Shown piece by piece: positions 43,721 to 54,795 of a stretch of DNA of 64,000 bases; within the stretch, counting starts at the first letter, position 1, and every line of letters begins with the position of its first letter. The position numbers and the translations under genes were made by a program. The notes beneath the pieces were generated by a model. It was given only the letters and a program-made list of their open reading frames with translations. It made no database searches and was not told where the DNA came from. This stretch comes from Torymus aiolomorphi. Taxonomy: Eukaryota; Arthropoda; Insecta; Hymenoptera; Torymidae. The stretch is from assembly GCA_036365515.1 (NCBI GenBank), contig CM070875.1, positions 90,739,128 through 90,803,127 of the forward strand, written 5' to 3'.

Positions 43721-44657
43721 TTATATTTCAAAAATTTCTTTCCATACAATGTTATCTATTATTAAAGAATTTTCTGAACAATTTTCAATAAATATATTGT
43801 TAGGATTTTTACATCGGTATAAAGCAACATATAACTGACCATGTGAAAATAGTGGTCCTCTAATAAAAATTCCAATAGAATCGAAACTTTGTCCTTGAGA
43901 TTTATTTATTGTCATGGCAAAAGCTAATACAATTGGAAATTGTTTACGGTAAAGAATAAAAGGAAATGAAGATGAATCTGCAGTATTTAATGTTATTCGC
44001 GGAATAAAAACCTCTTCACCAATTCTTTCGCCTGTAATTATTTCTGCCTTAACATTATGAGCATATAATCCAGTTATTCTTAGACATGCACCATTACACA
44101 TTCCTTGTACAATACTTATATTTCTAATTAACATAACAATAGCATTTACTTTCAATTTTAATTCATGAGGTGGAAGACCTTCTCTAATATTGTTAAGCAT
44201 TTCAATTGGATAATTTAAATGAATATTTTCGTCTGTTTGATCAACTCCTTTATGAGTTGCGTAATCTAAACTATAATACGTATGGACTTTTTTATTCAAT
44301 AATTCTAAAACTTTATTATTAATAATTTTAGTATCTTTGTTATGAGCGGTTAAGATTACACGATCTATTGAAGTTTTAATATTAATGATACTATAAATTT
44401 CTTTACAAATATTATTCGTTTTCAATTTATTTGGAATAATAAATGGATTAATTTTTCCTTCACCCAATTCTAACAATAGTAAAGCAAATTCTTTATTTTC
44501 CGAACGAATATTTTGATTTAATTTTAAAACTTTAAAAAGAGACCATAACGTAGAAAATTTAATTGTTTCTTCAACTATACTATTTTTGTGACCACATTTC
44601 ATAACTGGAAGAATTTGTCGAATATCACCTCCTAATATGATCAATTTTCTACACTAT
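43721..44657 (-). pseudogene. Helitron helicase (Pif1-like) C-terminal part
   Basis: Starts abruptly at KLIILGGDIRQILPVMKCGH (helicase motif with Asp; motif Q/R region), continues LWSLFKVLKLNQNIRS, then MLNNIREGLPPHELKLKVNA and IMLIRNISIVQGMCNGACLRI, FAMTINKSQGQSFDSIGIF and HGQLYVALYRCKNPNNIFI. These are the SF1B motifs found at the end of Helitron Rep/helicase proteins (also in Pif1). About 310 residues, no internal stop. The Rep nuclease and helicase Walker A part are missing. The first codon shown is TTG, so this is a 5'-truncated piece. Confidence 0.88.
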
Positions 44658-44829
44658 TTATTCAATTAATATAACGGTATTTCATTGCTCTGAAGCAATT
44701 ATAAAGAACATAAATAGTATATCCTTTACCTTTGATTCATCTTAAGTCCGATACTTTACCCATCAAAATTTCATATTGTCAAAATTTGATAGTTTCATAC
44801 TCCATTATTATAAAATTTCTCTCTGAAAA
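44658..44829. other. Spacer between helicase fragment and Helitron-type end
   Basis: AT-rich, no feature. Confidence 0.4.
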
Positions 44830-44871
44830 TGGTGGTTGGCGAGCGGAGCGAGCAGGGGGCGAAGCCCCCCT
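44830..44871 (+). mobile_element. Helitron-type 3' terminus, plus orientation
   Basis: GGCGAGCGGAGCGAGCAG, hairpin GGGGGCGAAGCCCCC, then CTAG and a TA run. Helitrons end in a hairpin plus CTRR before a target T. Similar to 16628-16672 in reverse. The nearby helicase lies on the opposite strand, so it cannot belong to the same simple copy. Confidence 0.6.
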
Positions 44872-44887
44872 AGTATATATATATATA

Positions 44888-45111
44888 TACATTGCGGAAA
44901 CCGATACTATTGAGGATCTATAGTTTTTTTTCTCCAGAGTTCGTATATGCTTGACTAAAGAAATAATTCCCTCTCTGCGCTGAAGGTATTAATATAAATC
45001 CTCAAAAGTACCGTTTCATACCGAAGGAATTTTGAGGATGTCCTCAAAAGTCCGAAAAATCCTCAAAGTATCGAATCCGTGCTGACATAGATCCTCAAAA
45101 GCTGCATTTGA

Positions 45112-45115
<4 letters not shown>
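44888..45115. repeat. Word-repeat cassette D (ATCCTCAAAAG)
   Basis: ATCCTCAAAAG/TCCTCAAAAG occurs four times with close variants, and TTGAGGAT as inverse at 44909 and 45029. The shared core TTGACTAAAGAAATAAT is at 44951-44967, and GTACCGTTTC matches cassette B. Confidence 0.7.

Positions 45116-45195
<80 letters not shown>
45116..45195. repeat. (TA)n then (CA)n microsatellites
   Basis: TA about 45122-45145, CA about 45146-45195. Confidence 0.95.
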
Positions 45196-45196
<1 letters not shown>

Positions 45197-45426
45197 TTGT
45201 TTTAACAGATTTATGGAGCCCTTTTATACACATGAGCATATTTATGGAGCCCGTTTTCTTTTATGGAGCCCGGGTCCCATAAAATATTTTTCTCGGGCGT
45301 TTATGGAGCCCGATCTAGAGTCTATAACCCCAGGGTCCATTATTTCTTTAGTCACTTGCCATAGGGATCTCTGGGCTGTAGGTACTAATATACAGGGATG
45401 GGCTCCATAAACGGATGGGGGGATAA
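45196..45426. repeat. Word-repeat cassette E (TTTATGGAGCCCG)
   Basis: TTTATGGAGCCC occurs at 45210, 45240, 45259 and 45300; GGGCTCCATAAA is the inverse at 45402. The core inverse is at 45340-45356, preceded by CTAGAGTCTATAACCCCAGG. Confidence 0.75.
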
Positions 45427-45431
45427 TTATA

Positions 45432-45475
<44 letters not shown>

Positions 45476-45476
45476 T

Positions 45477-46806
45477 GTGAGGCGTTTCGCCTCAACTCTC
45501 CCAGCGCGGCGCGCGAGCGTCAAATCATGCTATATTCAAGTCGTGTTTACGATATCAATATGAATTTCAAAAAATTATGTGATAAGCGTTTCCGACGTAT
45601 TTTTTCCTCAGCTTTCCAATGGTGTAAGTGGTTTTTCCGAAATTTTCCATTTTCACCCTCAAAAAGTATAAAACATACTATATCTCGGAAAGTATATTTT
45701 TAATATTTTTTTTTATCATCTAGATCGAAAGCTGAGCATTTTTTACGTCGGAAAGGATTTTTTGCAAAATTTGCTCGAATGTTTTTCTTAGAGAAACAGA
45801 ACGCGAAAGAGCAGACGCAGCGTCTCCTTCGTGCGCGGTATGCGGCGCGCTGTACACCGCGTGGACTAGATGTATTTCGCTCTCTAGTAACCTTATTATT
45901 TTTATTTATCATTTTTAATTCTTTATGGAATATCTTTTTGCACTTCGAATTTCACTTATATGCACGATTGACATTTTCATAGGTTATTTCGCAAAAAAAA
46001 AAAACCGCTGCCAATTCTTTGGCACTTAGCTTCCTCAAACTAATTCATCGTTTCCTAATTAAAAATTGAAATTCTGAAAATACATTTTTCATAAAAAGGA
46101 ATGCTAAAGAATTTCAATAATACTTTGAACCGATGCGTCTTATACCAGTTTCTTGCAAAATAGTATATTACGTACCTATTTTAAAAAAAGCTTTGACAGA
46201 CCACCAAGTTTAAAAAAAATTGAGATTAAAAAGAGATATAAGAAGGGGCTAAAAATGGCACTATTAATACGTTTTGATATTTTAATTTACTACATTATAT
46301 AAAAATATTAAAATGATAGTTCTCGAAAATAAATGTATAATATATATTCATATAGATAATCACTTAAAATTGCAACACAATATTGCCACCAACAAGTGTA
46401 ATAAGTAACAGTTAAAATTTCAAGTCGATAAATAAATTATTTTTTGAGATATTAATTTTTTAAATATAAAAAAGTTTTCATTAATAACAAATGACAGAGT
46501 GAAGATATTTTAAATTTTAAATTTTAAAAAAAGAAAATGTAGGTAATTTGAATACCTTTTAAGAGAAGTATATTATTTTATGTAATAATTACTATAAGAT
46601 ACGAAAAAATCAAAAAAACTAAAAATTCAAAATCGTTTTTTGGTTATAAAACAAAAGAAAATCAATAAAATCCCAAATCCATCAGAGTACTTTCCTTTTG
46701 CCGCAAGACGAAGCGAATAAGCTTTACCCGACGAAAATCGGTTGATTAGTTTCGGAGATATTAAGAGTTGAAATACACACACACACACACACGCACACAC
46801 ACACAT
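45477..46806. repeat. Left inverted arm
   Basis: Begins with a self-complementary GAGGCG-TTT-CGCCTC hairpin, then CAACTCTCCCAGCGCGGCG. Ends in (CA)n at 46774-46806. Non-coding. Confidence 0.85.
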
Positions 46807-46810
46807 ACAT

Positions 46811-47218
46811 GAGGCGTTTCGCCTCAACTCTCCCAGCGCGGCGCGCTAGCGTCAAATCATGCTATTTTCAAGTCGTGTTTACGATATCAATATCCATTTC
46901 AAAAAATTATGTGATAAGCGTTTCCGCCTTTTTTTTTCCTCAGCTTTCCAATGGCGTAGGTGGTTTTTCCGAAATTTTCCATTTTCCCCCCCAACAAGTA
47001 TAAAACATACTATATCTCGAAAAGTATATTTTTAATATTTTTTTTTACCCCCTAGATCGAAAGCTGAGCATTTTTTACGTCGGAAAGGATTTTTTTCAGA
47101 GTTTGCTCGAATGTTTTCTTAGAGAAACAGAGCGCGAAAGAGCAGACGCAGCGTCTCCTTCGCGCGCGGTTTTCAGCGTGCTGTACACCGCGTGGACTAG
47201 ATGCATTTCGCTCTCTAA
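46811..47218. repeat. Third copy of the outer arm, direct to the left arm
   Basis: Repeats the arm from GAGGCGTTTCGCCTC to GCATTTCGCTCTCTAAC with small differences, then stops just before the transposase-like gene. Confidence 0.85.
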
Positions 47219-47274
47219 CAACCACTTAAAATTTTGATTTCCTTAATAATAGCAACAATAAACTAGTATTTATA

Positions 47275-49143
47275 TTAATAATTGTTTTTTTTTAAAGTAG
47301 ATAATTTTATTTTGTTTTGTTTTACGGGTTTTTTAGGGAAGATTTGATATTCTGAACTCATTGACGTTTTTTTTAGTATTAATGTTGTTTTATTCATTGG
47401 AATAACGGCATGGTACTGTAAAGTTCCCGGTATAGATTTAATTTTACTTAACCTTGATTTTAGTTTCAAAACGGCTTTTTCATAGGTCTCTTTAGTGCTG
47501 TAAAAAACTTTAGTTTCTTTGCAATTACGTAAAGCCCAGTTGTAAAGGTCTTCTGGTGTTAAAATATGATTACTCGAAGAGAGTTGAAGACTTGCTCTTT
47601 CCGCCCCTCTTTTCAAATTTGCGCCTATACCATCGCACGCACCTTTACCGTGCGCTGTTGCATGAAAATGCCATTCAGCAGGAACTCCAAAATCTTTTTG
47701 ATGAAACAGAAGATTTTGGAAGGTAGACTTGTTCTTAAAATGCTGACCTGCTCCATCAGTTAAGTAATAAATTTTCTTGACTATGAAATTACTTTTTAAA
47801 TACGATATTATAATTTTTTGATATTCATAAACAACAACAGTATCGTGATTTAGATTATCAGAAATTATAGCAATGCTTATATGTTTAAGATCTTGATTTT
47901 CGTTATAATATACCACTGTTGTAAAAACTGTTGCTTGATTATTGTTCCAGTGGAACGATTGTGTTAAATTTTGCACTATAAACGCATAGTTTTCTGCAAA
48001 ATCACAACAAACAAGGAATTCTCCTTTTTGAAGGTTTTTTTTCAAATCGCTTAAGAAAAGATATTGTTCTCTCGCAAAGAAGTCATGAGTTTTAAATTTT
48101 ATTAATTTTTCTCCCAGTATGTTCATGAATTCATAAACATTTACAGTTGTAGATACTATTGTGCAACGATCTGTCTGAAGCCATGGCTCATACTGTATTT
48201 GAAAAATATCATTTCTCTCAAGACATTCAAGCAAATGTTTCCGTAATACAGGCATATTGGGGCAATCTAAACAGTCTGCCAAGTAACATTTCGAACTAGC
48301 ATTACTACATACGATTGCTTGGATGCAATGGTAGTTTTTAAGAAATAGTCGAGTACCTTCAGTTAAACTCTGTAAATTAATAGCATTTAACATCAGCTTG
48401 ATATTTTCGTGGTGTACACATACGCATACATTATGCGTACCACTGCTTCCCGCTAGAACACAATGCGGCGGCCTCAATTGAGTAAATTTAGTGAAGCCAA
48501 TATTAACAGATTCATGCTCTTTTTTAAATAAACAATAAATTTCACGTAAATTACCAAGTAGTAACCTTTTCTGTACATGTTCTCTTTTACCATTATCCTG
48601 CTTAACAGATATACAATCTTTTAATCCGGGCATTACACGACTAATATCGTTCCTCTCATAAAAACGTTTAACTAAATCTACACTTTCAACTGGAAATATT
48701 TTGTCCCTTTTCTTTTCAGGTTTTGAAAAAATTCCACTTTCAGTTACTAACTTTTTCGCTTCTCGAGCTTCCCACTCAGTACAACCGAACTCTCTGATTA
48801 AGTCTCTGCGAGACCAAAAATCAGGAGCAAGCGTGAGTAGCTGAATTTTATCTTCCTTACCCGGTGATTTTAAAAATTTTTTTTTTAATTGGTTGAGAAC
48901 TGCCACGCCTGCTTTATGATATTCATCAGTACATTCAATTTTAGCTTTTTTGGCATCGCATGAAGGTAAATCTAACTTATGTTTATAAAGTTGACGTTGA
49001 CAGTTGGAACAAATTTTCGCGTTTTCTGGTACGAGGGGATACGCACTCCTAAATATTGAAGGAAAAATCGACAAATTTTTACGCACAGAGTGATTAATTT
49101 TATTAAAAGGATTTATGCATTTCAGCTTCAAAGCTGGATCCAT
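47275..49143 (-). CDS. Intact transposase-like protein, family not assigned (possibly Sola-type)
   Basis: 622 residues, ATG 49143, no interruption. The N-terminal half has Cys pairs (CSNCQRQL, residues 45-48; CLDCPNMP, 291-294) that could bind zinc, and GTHNVCVCVHHENIKLM. The C-terminal half carries regularly spaced acidic residues: Asp381 in CCDFAENYAFI, Asp463 in YLTDGAGQHFKN, Asp504 in HGKGACDGIGANLKR, a plausible RNase H-fold DDE/DDD triad; FHWNNNQATVFTTVVYY and SDNLNHDT lie between. The tail is Lys-rich. I recall similar proteins as multi-copy genes in animals but cannot name the superfamily with certainty. The inverted arms around it support a transposase. It could instead be a domesticated gene caught between arms; the arms make this less likely. 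Confidence 0.7.
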   Translation of the reverse strand: MDPALKLKCINPFNKINHSVRKNLSIFPSIFRSAYPLVPENAKICSNCQRQLYKHKLDLPSCDAKKAKIECTDEYHKAGVAVLNQLKKKFLKSPGKEDKIQLLTLAPDFWSRRDLIREFGCTEWEAREAKKLVTESGIFSKPEKKRDKIFPVESVDLVKRFYERNDISRVMPGLKDCISVKQDNGKREHVQKRLLLGNLREIYCLFKKEHESVNIGFTKFTQLRPPHCVLAGSSGTHNVCVCVHHENIKLMLNAINLQSLTEGTRLFLKNYHCIQAIVCSNASSKCYLADCLDCPNMPVLRKHLLECLERNDIFQIQYEPWLQTDRCTIVSTTVNVYEFMNILGEKLIKFKTHDFFAREQYLFLSDLKKNLQKGEFLVCCDFAENYAFIVQNLTQSFHWNNNQATVFTTVVYYNENQDLKHISIAIISDNLNHDTVVVYEYQKIIISYLKSNFIVKKIYYLTDGAGQHFKNKSTFQNLLFHQKDFGVPAEWHFHATAHGKGACDGIGANLKRGAERASLQLSSSNHILTPEDLYNWALRNCKETKVFYSTKETYEKAVLKLKSRLSKIKSIPGTLQYHAVIPMNKTTLILKKTSMSSEYQIFPKKPVKQNKIKLSTLKKNNY

Positions 49144-49540
49144 TTCAGTAGCGAGAAAATAAATGCAATAAATAAACCAAAAATAAATTATGATTTAATC
49201 AGCAAACACACGAAGAACACAAATATAACGGAAACAGCGTTAAAATTCTTAAACAATTTCAAGGATAACAAAGATCGAAAATTCATCAGACTTATATAAT
49301 TGGATACAACAAATTACTCTCGGGCAAAAATTTTCTATACGCAAGCCACCTATCGGGTAAAAAGTAAGTGAGAAGCGTTGCGTCTGCTATTTCAAATTGA
49401 TTGTAATGTTTTTGCTTCCTCAAAGAGGAAGCTTTGTAACGGTGAAAAAAATTTTCGAAAAAAAAGTCTTCCAAAAGATGTTTTATGGTGGTATATGTGT
49501 ATATTATTTGATTTTGATGATTTTTGATTTCGTGGATGTA
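49144..49540. other. 5' side of the transposase-like gene
   Basis: AT-rich. Candidate promoter region for the minus-strand gene; no clear TATA chosen. No coding sequence. Confidence 0.4.
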
Positions 49541-50870
49541 TGTATGTGTGTGTGTGTGCGTGTGTGTGTGTGTGTATATTTCAACTCTTAATATCTCCGA
49601 AACTAATCAACCGATTTTCGTCGGGTAAAGCTTATTCGCTTCGTCTTGCGGCAAAAGGAAAGTACCCTGATGGATTTGGGATTTTATTGATTTTCTTTTG
49701 TTTTATAACCAAAAAACGATTTTGAATTTTTAGTTTTTTTGATTTTTTCGTATCTTATAGTAATTATTACATAAAATAATATACTTCTCTTAAAAGGTAT
49801 TCAAATTACCTACATTTTCTTTTTTTAAAATTTAAAATTTAAAATATCTTCACTCTGTCATTTGTTATTAATGAAAACTTTTTTATATTTAAAAATTAAT
49901 ATCTCAAAAAATAATTTATTTATCGACTTGAAATTTTAACTGTTACTTATTACACTTGTTGGTGGCAATATTGTGTTGCAATTTTAAGTGATTATCTATA
50001 TGAATATATATTATACATTTATTTTCGAGAACTATCATTTTAATATTTTTATATAATGTAGTGAATTAAAATATCAAAACGTATTAATAGTGCCATTTTT
50101 AGCCCCTTCTTATATCTCTTTTTAATCTCAATTTTTTTTAAACTTGGTGGTCTGTCAAAGCTTTTTTTAAAATAGGTACGTAATATACTATTTTGCAAGA
50201 AACTGGTATAAGACGCATCGGTTCAAAGTATTATTGAAATTCTTTAGCATTCCTTTTTATGAAAAATGTATTTTCAGAATTTCAATTTTTAATTAGGAAA
50301 CGATGAATTAGTTTGAGGAAGCTAAGTGCCAAAGAATTGGCAGCGGTTTTTTTTTTTGCGAAATAACCTATGAAAATGTCAATCGTGCATATAAGTGAAA
50401 TTCGAAGTGCAAAAAGATATTCCATAAAGAATTAAAAATGATAAATAAAAATAATAGCGTTACTAGAGAGCGAAATACATCTAGTCCACGCGGTGTACAG
50501 CGCGCCGAAAACCGCGCGCGAAGGAGACGCTGCGTCTGCTCTTTCGCGCTCTGTTTCTCTAAGAAAACATTCGAGCAAATTCTGAAAAAAATCCTTTCCG
50601 ACGTAAAGAATGCTCAGCTTTCGATCTAGGGGGTAAAAAAAAATATTAAAAATATACTTTTCGAGATATAGTATGTTTTATACTTGTTGGGGGGGAAAAT
50701 GGAAAATTTCGGAAAAACCACCTACGCCATTGGAAAGCTGAGGAAAAAATACGTCGAAAACGCTTATCACATAATTTTTTGAAATGCATATTGATATCGT
50801 AAACACGTCTTGAAAATAGCATGATTTGACGCTAGCGCGCCGCGCTGGGAGAGTTGAGGCGAAACGCCGC
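49541..50870. repeat. Right inverted arm
   Basis: Reverse complement of 45477-46806, beginning with a (TG)n run (49541-49578) and ending GTTGAGGCGAAACGCCGC. Confidence 0.85.
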
Positions 50871-50889
50871 ATATATATATATATATAAT

Positions 50890-51070
50890 TGTAAGCAAAT
50901 TTTTTACCAATAAGACCCCACCACCCCCCTCCACAAAGCCTCGCCAGAACTCCTCCACAAAATTAGTCAAAAATGTTATTTAAAAAAGGGGTTTTGGTGC
51001 TCCACAAAACCCCTCCACCCCTCTAAGCACAGTCCCTCCACAACTCCGCCACATACCCCTCCACATACCC
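50890..51070. repeat. CTCCACA-rich block
   Basis: CCTCCACA or CTCCACA occurs about seven times, irregularly spaced, with one inverted-like GGGGTTTTGGTG. Resembles the CCTCCACC repeat at 35585 in composition. Confidence 0.6.
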
Positions 51071-51329
51071 CTTAGTCGAGGCGCTGCACAGTGCCAAATC
51101 TAAGTCTATAAGTGATCAAAATTCATGTTTTAAGAGAATTTTTGAGATAGAAAGTTTTTCTTTGCGCGGTTCGATAGGGGTGGTCATTACCTACGATAAT
51201 CCGTTTCTGTTGAAAAGACATAAGTCCTTTTCTCATAGGCTGGAGGTCACTATGCGGTAGTTTTTCGTTTTTTTAACTCTTTTTGCCTTCTTATCGATGA
51301 TGTGCTCTAATGTTACTGAATGTATATGT

Positions 51330-51400
51330 ATATGTGTGTGTGTATGCGTGCGTGCGTGCGTGCGTGCGGCCGTGCGTGCGTATGTGTGTGTGTGTGTAGG
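51330..51400. repeat. (TG)n/(TGCG)n microsatellite
   Basis: GTGTGTG and CGTGCGTGCG runs. Confidence 0.95.
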
Positions 51401-51891
51401 GTGACTACACCAGTAATGGAACAGTCACCAGTTAACGAACATTTTGTTTATATATATGAAAATATCAAGCTTTCTATGTATTGTTTATCTAACATGAAGA
51501 TAATTTTCGAATCCTTGAAAATTTTTATTTCATTTTATATAAAGATTCTGCATAAAAGAAATTATCTTGCTACAAATAAAATGAAAATCGCTGCTATTAA
51601 GTGTTTCTTCACTGGCGATGTATTCCTTCACTGGTGAAACGTATTTAGATACTAAGATTGCGTGTTCCTTTACTGGTTTTTAAGCGATATTTACAGATTT
51701 TCATGAAATAAAATTTTTACTTTGATTCTTTGTTCAAAATTTGCTCACCGATGTAGAGTTTGAACATTTTAGAATATAAATTTCAAAAAGGTTTTACTTT
51801 TAATCCAATTTTAAACAACTTGATTAAATAACAATAGTTACGATTTCCTTATTCGTTCCTTTACTGGTGAAGTCTTACTTGCGTTCCTTTA
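51401..51891. repeat. Word block TTCCTTTACTGGTG
   Basis: GTTCCTTTACTGG occurs at 51666, 51855 and 51881, TTCCTTCACTGGTG at 51624, TTCTTCACTGGC at 51606, and inverse CACCAGTAATGGAAC at 51408 plus CACCAGTTAACGAAC at 51427. Between (TG)n runs. Confidence 0.7.
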
Positions 51892-52017
51892 CTGTGTGTG
51901 TGCGTGCGTGCGTGCGTGCGTGCGTGTGTTTGTTGTGGGTGCGGGCGTGCGTGCGTACGTGCGTGCGTGTGCGCGTGTGCACGTGTGTACGTGTGCGCGC
52001 GTGTGTGTGTGTGTGTA
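51892..52017. repeat. (TG)n/(TGCG)n microsatellite
   Basis: Runs of GTGCGTGCG and GTGTGTG. Confidence 0.95.
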
Positions 52018-52408
52018 TGGTTATTCTCTGATAAATTTAAGATCAAAAATTTTTTCCGCTGAAAATTGTTTTACATGTTTTTCTCAATATTTTTAATCCC
52101 TCCAAATTTTTTCCGTTTTTTTAATGTAAATTTTCAGAGTTGGGAATTACCAAAATAGCAGTCTTTTTGAACTTTTGAAGATTAATTCACATCATCGATA
52201 AAAATGCAAAAAGAGTTAACGAAACCAAAAACTGCCGCATACTGACCTCAAGCTTGCGAGAAAAAGGACTTATGTCGTTTCAACGTAAACGGATTATCGT
52301 AAGTATTGACCACCCCTATCGATCCGCGCAAAGAAAAACTTTCTATCTCAAAAATTCTCTTAAAACATCAATTTTGATCGTTTTTGGGCTCAGATTTGCC
52401 ACTGTGCA

Positions 52409-53040
52409 CTGGTGGACCCAGTATGCAATACCAGGTCCAGAAGGTAACTTGACATTTTTATATGTTTTTTCGGGCGGAGATTCAATTTGTCGAGGGTATC
52501 AGGCCCAAAAATTGGCCCTTTATAAGTTAAGGCCCATTTTTTTTTTACCAAAAAAGCAGTTTTTAATGTTTTTCGCAATGAAATTATATTTTTATTTTTT
52601 ATTTTAATGCATATTTATTATTGTAAATGTTCAAATCCTTACAACTGTGTGAATAATGTATACATGCTACCTTTGGACGATTTTGTTGGACACCTTTATT
52701 TAGCAAAATCGCTCGTCTTGCGTGTTTCACGCTCGAATGTGTATTGTAAGTTGCGTCGTGTTCTGGTATTGCGCTGTTCGTCCGGGATCAAGCTCACACA
52801 CTGATCAGTATCTTTGGGAAAGTCAGACTGTTCAAATATCAGAAAAAAGTGTATATTTTGTGTGCTGGTGAGCCATCATCAAGTACTACTGCTGGCTATG
52901 AAAAAGTGCGAATGATTGAATGAATCAAGATATTTATTACCTTAAGTTTAATATGTTCATAAATATTAAAAGAAATTTATTTATTTTAAGTTAAATAATT
53001 TGAAATGCTCGTTAATACCTTTATTCTTTACATTACCAAT
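52409..53040. other. Unassigned sequence
   Basis: Small frames at 52254-52607 and 52607-52804 show no domain. The 52690-52800 stretch is richer in GC and could be an old coding remnant, not identifiable. Confidence 0.35.
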
Positions 53041-53046
53041 TTTACG

Positions 53047-53954
53047 TTTGTAACGTTGTAGTTTTACCATTCCGGTATAAACTCCACAACTTACTTATTT
53101 TAATCCAGGTCAGAGACCGAAGTTCTGCCTGCCGAGGGAACGGTGGGACGAAGGTCACCTGTGAGCTAAGGTGGAGAAGGTTGCTCCCAAATAATACTCT
53201 CAATTCTCACCAAATACTATCAGTTTATTAACTCTCATTACTTCATTTACGTTCCCGCGCAATCACACGCAAGCGCGCCGCGCAAATGATAGCCTTTCTC
53301 TCCTCTCAATACGTGAGGAGGCCGCGCTTACCTGTAACGGGGAGCACAGCACTCTACCAATGCACTCCCAGCCGTATATATAACGGAAAGATTATACTTG
53401 CCTATCTCGCCGCTGTTGTCACCGCTGCTTGTGCCTGCCCCCGCCGGTGTTGCTATGTGTGCGGCCGCGCCTCGTGCACGAACGATTCAGATGGCCGCTT
53501 CCCGTGCGGCTCGCTTTTTCTCACGCGGCATCATTCAGCACACCGAATCGTTCTCGGCAATATCCTCTTCTGGGCGATGGCGACATCGGTGTCGGCTGAC
53601 TGGCTGACTCTGGCTCCATCTCTCTCTCTCTCACTTTCACTCTTCATGACCGTTGCACGGTTGTACTGCTCGGCCAGCTGGCCGATGCTGGCGGATGTCC
53701 TGGCAAAACTATCCTACCTTCTCGGCATTTCTTCGCGCGCTGCTGGCACCGGGAATCTCTCTTGGCCCATCTTCTTTCTCTCTCTCCCGCTGCTGGCAAC
53801 CGTAGCTCGTGCCTTGCTGTGTTGCCGTCGCCGCACCTTATAAACATACGTGGCTTATGTAAGTTTGGTTACGTTGTAAGTGTGCGAGTACGATGGCCTT
53901 GGTGCAGAGAGTCCCTATAGGGGAATATCGCCCATGCTGGTAATTTCCTGATCA
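53047..53954 (-). repeat. Probable LTR, minus orientation, boundaries uncertain
   Basis: Right edge ends CTGATCA directly next to CCCCTCCCCCCG, which on the minus strand is a polypurine tract GGGGGGAGGGG followed by TGATCAG. AATAAA on the minus strand near 53224-53229 sits where expected. The left edge may be TGTAACGTTG at 53047. GC-rich with a CT tract, like the gypsy LTRs here, but not the same sequence. The 185-codon plus frame in it is probably spurious. Confidence 0.45.
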
Positions 53955-54770
53955 CCCCTCCCCCCGTAAGCCACGAATCTCCTCGGGACGAGCGGTTTCA
54001 GCGAGACTTTCTCCCGTATAATTGACCATCGGTCTCGCGCACTCAAAAATTTAAATATTAATATCACATTACTGCCTTAATTGACGTACGGCTCAGTCTC
54101 ACACAGACGAGTCACACTCTAGCTTTTGGTACTTACACATCAATCATTTTTACGCAGCGGTACAGCTGGTGTTCCGGTTAAAGCCCTGGTTGAGATTTTA
54201 TCACAAAACATTTTTGTTTTTTGCGTTTGGGCCACCCAGATGCTTCAAACCACGTGCAACACCTGTCAACACCGACTCTGGACCGGAGGTATCTTGTCAC
54301 CCTCACCTCTACTAATCTCGTCTCCCGTCAACTGTCTCACGCTTCTCACGGTCTGCCCAGCACGATGTAAAAGATAACTCGATGAACCAGCAGGCGGGCT
54401 CACAACACCCGCGCTCCGCGGACAAGAGCTCGCCAAATGCGTGGCCTGTTGACGCCCATAGCACCTCGGCGCATCGCATTCGCATCTCCTATGCCGGACA
54501 CCGTCGTACAACACACAGTGCGCGGCCAGCGGTGTAGCAGTGAAGAAGCCTCTCTCGCTTCCAGTCTGCAACCACTGTCTCGTCTCTCTAACACCGGGAC
54601 TTCGAAATTCGCGAAACCTCACTCACCCCGATACTGACCAACCTTCCCTATCTCGAGCTGCACTGTCAATATTATCTCGCCTTTCCGCTGTACTGACATT
54701 GAACGGGCCTGTTGGCAAAGGCGCGGGTGTTTCGGAATTCAAACTGCCCTAAATTCGCGAAGCACCTCCC
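53955..54770 (-). other. Possible internal 3' segment of the LTR element, no coding recognised
   Basis: Higher GC; several short frames on both strands without domain similarity. Cut at 54771 by the end of another repeat. Confidence 0.35.
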
Positions 54771-54772
54771 TA

Positions 54773-54795
54773 CTGAAAAATCTCACGACAAAACC
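54773..54795 (+). mobile_element. Left end of the CCTACTGAAAAATCTCA MITE family
   Basis: CCCTACTGAAAAATCTCACG matches the left end at 23768. No right end found nearby. Confidence 0.55.

Larger units (their letters stand above)
45477..50870 (-). mobile_element. DNA transposon-like element with 1,330-bp inverted arms and a 622-aa transposase-like gene
   Basis: 45477-46806 and 49541-50870 are inverted copies of equal length, each from GAGGCGTTTCGCCTC (or GCGGCGTTTCGCCTC) to a (CA)n/(TG)n run. A third partial copy of the outer 408 bp lies in direct orientation at 46811-47218. Between them is the intact minus-strand frame 47275-49143. (TA)n flanks both sides. The mobile unit could be 45477-50870, or 46811-50870 beside a second copy's arm. 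Confidence 0.7.
51085..52408. mobile_element. TIR element of about 1.32 kb, non-coding
   Basis: TGCACAGTGCCAAATCT at 51085 is mirrored by AGATTTGCCACTGTGCA ending 52408. Arms of about 210 bp continue through TTGATCG/TTTTAAGAGAAT, GATAGGGGTGGTCA and GACATAAGTCC. The centre holds (TG)n runs and a TTCCTTTACTGG word block. Target duplication not evident. Confidence 0.75.

Noticed and set aside
53286..53843. 185-codon plus-strand frame
   Set aside because: Lies in a probable minus-oriented LTR, no domain, low-complexity SLSLSLS from a CT tract.
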